Origin: an uncultured Actinomycetes bacterium
Lineage (GTDB): Bacteria; Actinomycetota; Geothermincolia; Fen-727; JACVIW01
Length of the DNA stretch: 64,000 bases
Direction of reading: 5' to 3'
Assembly: GCA_937127245.1 (NCBI GenBank)
Contig: CAKZLU010000011.1
Location: forward strand, 62,001-126,000
The position numbers and the translations under genes are program-made. The notes beneath the pieces are model-generated. The model was not told the origin of the DNA, made no database searches, and saw nothing but the letters and a program-made list of their open reading frames with translations. Positions 60,999 through 64,000 of this stretch are shown here, one piece after another. Position 1 is the stretch's first letter, and every line of letters starts with the position of its first letter.

Positions 60999-62435
60999 TT
61001 ACGAAGGTCTCAAGTCCCTGATTCTTTTAGCTCCTTCCCTTCCGCTTTCAAGCATGTTAGATAACTCCTCATAGGAGGTAACGATTACTGAGTCCACCAT
61101 AATGTCGAGCGAATCTTTGACCTCTTCGACAATCCTCTTTTCAAGACCCTCTGTCTGCCCTATATACGTGGGGCAGACATAGATAAATACTTGATCTATG
61201 TCATCCGGGTCGTCGTTTCTCTTCCTTATCTCCACCAACCAGTCAAGGACGTCAATATTGTTGCTTAAAATTGGGGTGAAGCTATTCAGGTCAATGAGAT
61301 TCCCTTTGACTTTGGAAAGCTCAAACTCTTTCTTTCTGCGCATTCTCCTTATGTCCGAGCCTATTCTGGGCATTTTTCGCCCGCAGTTGGAACAGTGCTC
61401 GAAAGTGATCCCCCCCTGCACAATATCCCCAGTTCTGTACCTTAGGACAACCGAACCACGAGCATCAAGATTGGTGACCACAAGTTCGCCGGTCTCGCCC
61501 TCACCAAGCACCTGACCGGTCTTTGGGTCTATTATCTCAACAACCTCCATGTCCGGGTATATATGATAACCACCGCTCTCATCAAAACCGCAGTCAGCCC
61601 AGGAGTATTTCAATTCCGTGCATCCGTAAGCGGCACACACAACGGGATTGACCGAGCCCATCTCTTCAAGGAGGTAGGAAACCTTTTCTCTTGCCCCTTT
61701 TGTCACCCTGTCACCACCCATTACCACAATCCTTAAGCTCGAAAGGTCCCTTCCTTCCGAAGCGGCATGGCGGAAAAGGTCGTAAGTATATCCGGGCAAA
61801 CCCATGAAAATCTTGGGTTTCATCCTCTCCGCCACATTAAGCACGAGTTCCCTGCTCATGGTGGTTCCACCGCCAGTACTCACGACGGTCATCGGAGCGC
61901 CGAACCCAATGGTCAGTGCCACCCAGTAGGCAAGATGTGTATATCCCGGGAAATTGTTTACCGCTATTAACCCTTCCTCAGCGCCATCCTCAAGAGTCGT
62001 GCAGACAACAGAGGCAAGTCTTCTTCCCGCTTCAAAAAGCCTGTTAAGGTCATAAAGGGTGAAAAAGAACGGGGTCGGCTCGGCGGTTCTCCCTGTTGTG
62101 AACATGGTGATGACAGGCTCGTACTCCTCTTTTATTGACTGAACCTCTCTTATGGCGTCAGGCGGTTTATCGTACTTGTGGCGTCGGAAATAAGGTTCTT
62201 TGATTGCGGTGTCCTCATCCAAAATTTCGGGTCGGAGCACAAAATTCTCTGGCGCGTAAGGGTCCTTTTCCGAGGGCGCGATGTCCTCCTTGTAGGTGAA
62301 AGGAATCCTCTGGAGGTCCGAAACGCCACGTATTGATTCAGGGTCTATCTTATTCTCACGAAAGACACGCCTGTAGTACGGGTGAAACGGAAAAACCTTC
62401 TCCCGTATGAATTTCCTCAGGATGTTCTCCTGCAT
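60999..62435 (-). CDS. Phenylacetate-CoA-ligase-like / AMP-binding family protein
   Basis: RGVSDLQRIPFTYKEDI, MFTTGRTAEPTPFFFT, YGCTELKYSW, VVLRYRTGDIV. Confidence 0.82.
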   Translation of the reverse strand: MQENILRKFIREKVFPFHPYYRRVFRENKIDPESIRGVSDLQRIPFTYKEDIAPSEKDPYAPENFVLRPEILDEDTAIKEPYFRRHKYDKPPDAIREVQSIKEEYEPVITMFTTGRTAEPTPFFFTLYDLNRLFEAGRRLASVVCTTLEDGAEEGLIAVNNFPGYTHLAYWVALTIGFGAPMTVVSTGGGTTMSRELVLNVAERMKPKIFMGLPGYTYDLFRHAASEGRDLSSLRIVVMGGDRVTKGAREKVSYLLEEMGSVNPVVCAAYGCTELKYSWADCGFDESGGYHIYPDMEVVEIIDPKTGQVLGEGETGELVVTNLDARGSVVLRYRTGDIVQGGITFEHCSNCGRKMPRIGSDIRRMRRKKEFELSKVKGNLIDLNSFTPILSNNIDVLDWLVEIRKRNDDPDDIDQVFIYVCPTYIGQTEGLEKRIVEEVKDSLDIMVDSVIVTSYEELSNMLESGREGAKRIRDLRPS

Positions 62436-62721
62436 TATTTTGAATTCTCCCTGCGTGGATGAATCCCATCCGGTCTTACACCGGATCTCCCATCGCCGTT
62501 TAGCCAGATACGTAGCGCCCTCCTTTTAAAGTAAGAATCCGCGCTTGCTGCATCCCGCTTCACGTCCAAAGCGTATTCGAGAACTTTTTGAGGCTGGTAG
62601 AACCTCTGATATTAACGAAACCGGGAATATTTTTAGACAACGGTGAATAGAATTATATGCATATAACTGCCAATGAAGAACTCGATCACACATGACGCTA
62701 AAAAGCCCTGGGGACTTATTC

Positions 62722-63252
62722 TCATTCAGCCCAGCGACGCTCTCTCGCCTTTGATGTAACATCGACAATTCGCGGCTTGAGTGCGTCAGCGACCTCTATG
62801 AATCCTATGGTATTCTTGTCCGTGAAAACCCTGTCAGTCGGACTGCCAGGATTGAAAAGCAAGACGCCATCCCTTTCCTCTATATGCACATCATGCGTGT
62901 GACCGAAGACCACTAAGTGAACGTCCTCAAATTCCTTGAGCACACGGGGTACCATCCCGAGGGGCGGTCCGTAGCCATGTATCAGCCCTATTCTAAATCC
63001 GCAGACTTCTACCACAGTCTTCGAAGGCAGATTCTCGATGACATCCGCATAGTCCATATTACCTTGAACGGCAACCGTTTCAGCTATGCGCGAAAGTTCC
63101 TTAACCACAGACATTTCGAGTATGTCCCCAGCATGCAGTATGAGGTCCACGCCTGTGAGTTCCTCCACCAAGAATTCAGGGAGGCTCTTTCCCGAAATAT
63201 GCGTATCCGATATTACCCCTATAAGCATTTCACGCTCCCTGTCATTATCCAC
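62722..63252 (-). CDS. YfcE/MJ0936-type metallophosphoesterase
   Basis: IGVISDTHI, LILHAGDI, VQGNMDYAD, HGYGPPLG, VFGHTHDVHIEERDGVLLFNPGSP. Confidence 0.93.
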   Translation of the reverse strand: MDNDREREMLIGVISDTHISGKSLPEFLVEELTGVDLILHAGDILEMSVVKELSRIAETVAVQGNMDYADVIENLPSKTVVEVCGFRIGLIHGYGPPLGMVPRVLKEFEDVHLVVFGHTHDVHIEERDGVLLFNPGSPTDRVFTDKNTIGFIEVADALKPRIVDVTSKARERRWAE

Positions 63253-63304
63253 AAGAGAATAGCGGCGGCACGCTTTCTGACATCAATCTAATAGCGTTAA
63301 CATC

Positions 63305-64000
63305 TCATGAAAAAACGGTATCAAGATTCTCTCCCCGCTTTCCCACGGGTATGTCGAGGTAAAAAAGAGTTCCCTTTTCCATTTCCTGAAAACCTATCCC
63401 GCCCCCCATATTTCTCATTATGCTTCTGGCAATCGACAGACCGAGCCCCGCGCGTCCTTCTTTGGTGCTGAAGAAAGGTATGAAGGCAAGGCGTCGAGCC
63501 TGCTCATCCATCCCTGATCCAGTATCACGTATTTCAAGCCTCAATGCGTTATCTTTTCCATTACCGGTCCTTATGGTAACAACCCCGTCTCCTTCCAGGG
63601 ATGCGCTCATGGCATTTTCCAAAACTTGCTCGATCGCTATGCGCACCATTCTTTCATTTCCGAAAACTCGCACTTCAGGTTCGATGAGGATATTTACGGT
63701 AACGCCGTTGAAACCCCATTTTTTCTTCACGTTTTGAACAGCTTCTTCAACCACTTCGCTTAACTCGAACTCCGCTTTGGTTTCCCACTCCCTTTCCGAT
63801 ACGCACTCAAGATATTCCTCAAACCGCCGCATAAGGGACCTGAAAGTCTCCGAACCGGCGTTGAGTATTTGAATCATGTCTTCCTTTGAGCGACTCCAAG
63901 AGCCCTCATCCATATTCTTCACTCTGTCCAAGACACGGGCAAGAGGTTCCATGTAGAGCATTTCAATCCTCGCGCAGAGCGCTCTCAGAAGCAGACGGGT
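63305..64000 (-). CDS. Sensor histidine kinase C-terminal portion, truncated by the window edge
   Basis: QVLENAMSAS, IRDTGSGMDE, FFSTKEGRAGLGLSIARSIMRNMGG; frame remains open through 64000. Confidence 0.88.
   Translation of the reverse strand, partial: TRLLLRALCARIEMLYMEPLARVLDRVKNMDEGSWSRSKEDMIQILNAGSETFRSLMRRFEEYLECVSEREWETKAEFELSEVVEEAVQNVKKKWGFNGVTVNILIEPEVRVFGNERMVRIAIEQVLENAMSASLEGDGVVTIRTGNGKDNALRLEIRDTGSGMDEQARRLAFIPFFSTKEGRAGLGLSIARSIMRNMGGGIGFQEMEKGTLFYLDIPVGKRGENLDTVFS

Noticed and set aside
62526-62768. Minus-strand 80-aa ORF
   Set aside because: Overlaps the 3' end of the phosphoesterase and has no recognisable domain.
1-64000. CRISPR arrays, transposons, prophage, tRNA/rRNA genes
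   Set aside because: No regularly spaced repeats, transposase/integrase motifs, or tRNA/rRNA signatures were recognised by reading; a tRNAscan/Infernal run would be decisive.

Overview
The 64 kb window is gene-dense and looks chromosomal, probably from a deep-branching, Firmicute- or Actinobacteria-like Gram-positive lineage (inference). I saw no rRNA or tRNA genes, CRISPR arrays, transposases or phage modules. Main blocks: a PfkB kinase; an S2P protease / MoaD-like / E1-like cluster; LCP, ClpB and an MFS transporter; Veg with a clear terminator; thiolase; MoxR/DUF58/transglutaminase; PadR + inositol-phosphate synthase; UXS-like epimerase; alpha/beta hydrolases; a duplicated zinc-ribbon protein; GGDEF, PilT, HDAC-like and NlpC/P60 genes; a fused Mg-chelatase-like ATPase/VWA; an RsbRD-like protein and two response regulators; CooT and DUF4349; an ABC module; and a long minus-strand block, greA-lysS-mcsA-mcsB-clpC-...-disA-...-carD-PIN/TRAM-ispD-ispF. 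That block resembles the Bacillus neighbourhood but lacks ctsR and radA. It is followed by GGDEF/GAF, hisG, two MaoC/HadAB-like dehydratases, a CoA-ligase-like gene, a phosphoesterase and a histidine kinase cut by the window edge. The observations most worth a second look are: (1) an McsB homologue that has lost the expected phosphagen-kinase catalytic residues; (2) a ubiquitin-like/E1-like pair whose E1 lacks the usual zinc cysteines; (3) a histone-deacetylase-like gene whose conserved N-terminus can only be reached from an ATT (or other rare) start; (4) a roughly 170-nt multi-hairpin intergenic element at 37298-37468; (5) a perfect 21-bp inverted repeat upstream of the PadR-ino1 pair; (6) an internally duplicated zinc-ribbon protein. 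All family calls come from reading motifs; no database search was run.
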